From assembly GCA_029945945.1 (NCBI GenBank), contig JAQSDM010000011.1, forward strand, positions 434,001-498,000: a DNA stretch of 64,000 nt, written 5' to 3'. Numbering within the stretch: the stretch's first letter is position 1; each line of letters opens with the position of its first letter. This stretch comes from Algoriphagus sp. (GTDB lineage Bacteria; Bacteroidota; Bacteroidia; Cytophagales; Cyclobacteriaceae). The position numbers and the translations under genes are program-made. Of the stretch, positions 62,012 through 64,000 are shown piece after piece. Under the pieces are notes generated by a model. The model did not search any database, was not told where the DNA came from, and was given only the letters and a program-made list of their open reading frames with translations.

Positions 62012-62581
62012 TCATAAGGGATTGGTTTCGTTTTTAGGAATTCTCATTTGAACCGGATTCGGGGAAAATGTGTAAGGTAATCCTGAATTCTTCCATCCAT
62101 TCCGCATGTGAAGTCCATTGAAGACGCTTTCAACATCATTCACTGTATCGCCTTCAAAGCCATCGACAATATTGTATAGGTTTTTGTATCCTGCTTTGGC
62201 CAGCATATGGATGGCCAAAGCACTTCTTCCGCCGGATCGGCAGGTGACCAAAAGCTGATCATCAGGGGCAAAAATTTCCTGAACATCAGAAAGAAAAGAA
62301 GGATTGACAGTCATTGGGAATTTCTGCTTTTCTGCATCCCATTGGTAGTGTTGAATGAATCCGGGAACATTCCAGGCCATTTCGGCATGGCCAACAAACA
62401 GGTATTCTTCCGGAGTTCTCACATCCAGAATTTTAATTGTATCTGGAGAAGTTTTCCACATTTCATATGCTTCTCTGGAGGTGACATACAACCCCATTGG
62501 GGTTTGCTTTTCTTTGGGGAGGTCTTGACCTACTCCCTGAGCATTTGTTGTTTGCATAGTAATCAAAAATAAAAAGGTCAA
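62012..62581 (-). CDS. Exported rhodanese-like protein, signal peptide apparently displaced by a frame break
   Basis: Rhodanese-fold protein of 189 residues from a TTG at 62581. The catalytic Cys is C114 in LLVTCRSGGRSALAIHML, and ILDVRTPEEYLFVGHAEMAWNVPG is the usual N-terminal part. The active loop CRSGGRS is intact. The read start, MTFLFLITMQTTNAQ, is short for a signal peptide. In the same frame the sequence upstream codes for INRLTKKQIPKRELIILQ, and an ATGAAA at 62638-62643 is one base out of frame with it. Adding one A there would give MKINRLTKKQIPKRE... as an ideal signal. So the gene may span 62012-62643 with a one-base deletion, or use a rare start. Confidence 0.75.
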   Translation of the reverse strand: MTFLFLITMQTTNAQGVGQDLPKEKQTPMGLYVTSREAYEMWKTSPDTIKILDVRTPEEYLFVGHAEMAWNVPGFIQHYQWDAEKQKFPMTVNPSFLSDVQEIFAPDDQLLVTCRSGGRSALAIHMLAKAGYKNLYNIVDGFEGDTVNDVESVFNGLHMRNGWKNSGLPYTFSPNPVQMRIPKNETNPL

Positions 62582-62649
62582 TAATTGCAGGATAATCAGT
62601 TCCCTTTTCGGGATTTGCTTTTTGGTGAGTCTGTTAATTTCATTCTCAT

Positions 62650-63474
62650 TTATTTCTTGGGAAATACAAAGATTAAAGCCGCTCTCACCCCAAAGGGCGA
62701 TTTTCCTGTTTCAGGAGCGGCCACCTGAATTCGTGGACCAACTTGGAGTTGAACCAACTGATTACCGAATTTGGTAAGTCCGCCGGCCATAATGTTGATA
62801 TACGACGTCGTACTGTTTGCTTCCCAGTTCAGTGTCGTTTCAGAGTTCACAGTTAGTCCCGCACCGCTTTTCCAGTTGTGGGTGATAAAAGGTTGCAAAT
62901 ACATTTGATTCACATCACTTCTTTCCGCATCACCCGCTATAGACCAGATTTGATTGACCAAGACACCGACCGTCCAGCCTTTCGACTGCTTTAGTGCAAT
63001 AGCTGTAGGACCCACTCCCCATTTTTTAGCACCCAGGAATTCATTGGTCGCGGTAGGCAACAAAAATGCGCCACCAAGTCCCCAAACAAATCCATTTTTT
63101 ACAACAGCATTTGAAATCCATCCACTCACCAGGGCATCAGAAATTCCGCTTTCACGCTCCCCCTCACCTGTAATATCATATTGAGAGATTATCGGTACGA
63201 TATATCGGGTGATCAGACTGTATTTTTTTGAAAGCGTGAATGGGAGAATGGGTTGGAAGTTCATTGTATTCCGTGTTCCATTATATTCTCCAATTCCCAA
63301 ATCCATATTGTTCTGAAAGGGAACACTGATCAATGCCCCAATGGGATTGGCCAGTTTTTTGGCAATTTCGGCGGCATCATTGGCATCGGTTCCTTGGCTT
63401 TCCTGAGCCATAGCACTGACTGTAAAAAGGCCGGAGATCAGGACACTTGTGGCAAATCCTTTCAATATTTTCAT
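62650..63474 (-). CDS. Outer membrane transporter-like beta-barrel protein
   Basis: 274 residues from MKILKGFATSVLIS (ATG 63474); a longer frame to 63534 is unlikely. Signal peptide ends VSAMAQ. Strands such as LGIGEYNGTRNTMNFQPILP, SLITRYIVPIISQYD and GFVWGLGGAFLLPTATNEFL are typical of the barrel family often annotated as neuromedin U or phenol-degradation transporter. The C-terminus AALIFVFPKK is a plausible last strand. Its stop (62650) is a few bases before the rhodanese region, so the two form one operon. Substrate not known. Confidence 0.75.
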   Translation of the reverse strand: MKILKGFATSVLISGLFTVSAMAQESQGTDANDAAEIAKKLANPIGALISVPFQNNMDLGIGEYNGTRNTMNFQPILPFTLSKKYSLITRYIVPIISQYDITGEGERESGISDALVSGWISNAVVKNGFVWGLGGAFLLPTATNEFLGAKKWGVGPTAIALKQSKGWTVGVLVNQIWSIAGDAERSDVNQMYLQPFITHNWKSGAGLTVNSETTLNWEANSTTSYINIMAGGLTKFGNQLVQLQVGPRIQVAAPETGKSPFGVRAALIFVFPKK

Positions 63475-63799
63475 TTTTTTATACTTAAAATCACCTTTTA
63501 GTTTGTTTCCAAATCCGCTTTGAATGCAAACCAAAAGGCCAAAGTCAACAAAATGGGCCGTTGGTAATTATGGATTTTTTCAGCCATCGCTGCAGTGAGG
63601 CGAGTAGGTTCAGATTGAGACTTTATTTGAATGAAGAACTTACCCTTCCTACAATCCAAGCATTTCTACCATTGGCGAAAACCTTCCGCAGCTATATTAA
63701 TCCTATTGCAGAAAGTGCTTCCAAGCCTTAGTGGCAACCAATTGAATCTGGTGGAGGCCATTCATCGCTGTTTGGTTTAATCGGTGTTACCTGCTTCTT
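63475..63799. other. 325-base spacer
   Basis: No gene or clear hairpin found. It probably contains the promoter of the barrel/rhodanese cluster (minus strand). No exact -7 box seen. Confidence 0.45.
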
Positions 63800-64000
63800 T
63801 TAAAATGGAGGATCGGGATATTCCGCTTCCCTACCTTCGGTAAAGGCGTGAATTCCCTCCACACGATCTGAATGTACTACGGAGCGCCAGTGTTCATCCA
63901 TCATGATGGAGACCGCTTGTTCAACCGGTTCATTATAGCTTAGTTGAACCGATCGTTTCACGGCCTGCACCGCATTAGGTGAATTGGCTGCAATCTTTTC
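63800..64000 (-). CDS. Enoyl-CoA hydratase/isomerase family protein, C-terminal end
   Basis: The last 66 residues and the stop (63800-63802) of a gene cut by the right edge. The reading frame gives EKIAANSPNAVQAVKRSVQL, NEPVEQAVSIMMDEHWRSV and EGIHAFTEGREAEYPDPPF. The FTEGR.A pattern at the end and the IAANSP.AV...K segment are those of the crotonase family (FadB/PaaF-like hydratases). The active-site region lies outside the window, so the exact enzyme cannot be named. Confidence 0.88.
   Translation of the reverse strand, partial: EKIAANSPNAVQAVKRSVQLSYNEPVEQAVSIMMDEHWRSVVHSDRVEGIHAFTEGREAEYPDPPF

Overview
The window looks like a chromosomal segment of an aerobic, rod-type member of the Bacteroidota, most likely the Cytophagia/Cyclobacteriaceae (Algoriphagus-like). 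The evidence is PorP/SprF-type proteins next to huge SprB-repeat adhesins with a type IX secretion (T9SS) gliding-type C-terminal domain, a gldB lipoprotein gene, two exact Bacteroidota-type -7 promoter boxes (TAnnTTTG), little Shine-Dalgarno use, and roughly 40 percent GC coding DNA with AT-rich spacers. No rRNA, tRNA, CRISPR array, insertion sequence or phage gene was seen.

Layout. 1-11646 (minus): two tandem adhesin-PorP/SprF pairs, including a 2590-residue adhesin with a lectin-like N-terminus; the leftmost PorP gene is cut by the window edge. 11881-15717: lysA (minus) divergent from a sensor kinase/response regulator pair. 15792-22589: mixed housekeeping genes (dipeptide epimerase divergent from an M14 peptidase lipoprotein, SIMPL protein, DinB-like protein, rlmF, OsmC peroxiredoxin, GxxExxY protein). 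22704-35380 (minus): a tightly overlapping exopolysaccharide locus with export protein (Wza-like), chain-length regulator (Wzz-like), flippase, polymerase/ligase, four glycosyltransferases, a methyltransferase and an upstream radical SAM gene. 35505-36786: a three-copy 90-92 bp tandem repeat ending exactly on the start codon of gldB. 36746-40412 (minus): glycosyltransferase, asparagine-synthetase-like amidotransferase and endonuclease III. 40883-49681: MscS channel, P1 peptidase plus MFS transporter, CBM6 lipoprotein, outer-membrane barrel, AsmA-like protein and an unrecognised membrane protein.

50133-58667 (minus): a dicarboxylate transporter, a secreted L-asparaginase, an aspartase that unusually carries a signal peptide, and two porins in one direction, preceded by a separate SLC1-type symporter gene. 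Together they suggest periplasmic conversion of asparagine to aspartate and fumarate with uptake of the products. 59401-63474 (minus): a compact cluster of small membrane proteins (DUF202, split pentapeptide-repeat protein, DUF1622), two outer-membrane barrels and an exported rhodanese whose signal peptide appears to be displaced by a one-base frame break. The right edge holds the C-terminal end of an enoyl-CoA hydratase.

The observations most worth checking are the repeat array fused to the gldB start, the periplasmic asparagine/aspartate module, the undescribed membrane cluster at the right end with its frame break, and an isolated terminator hairpin just upstream of lysA.
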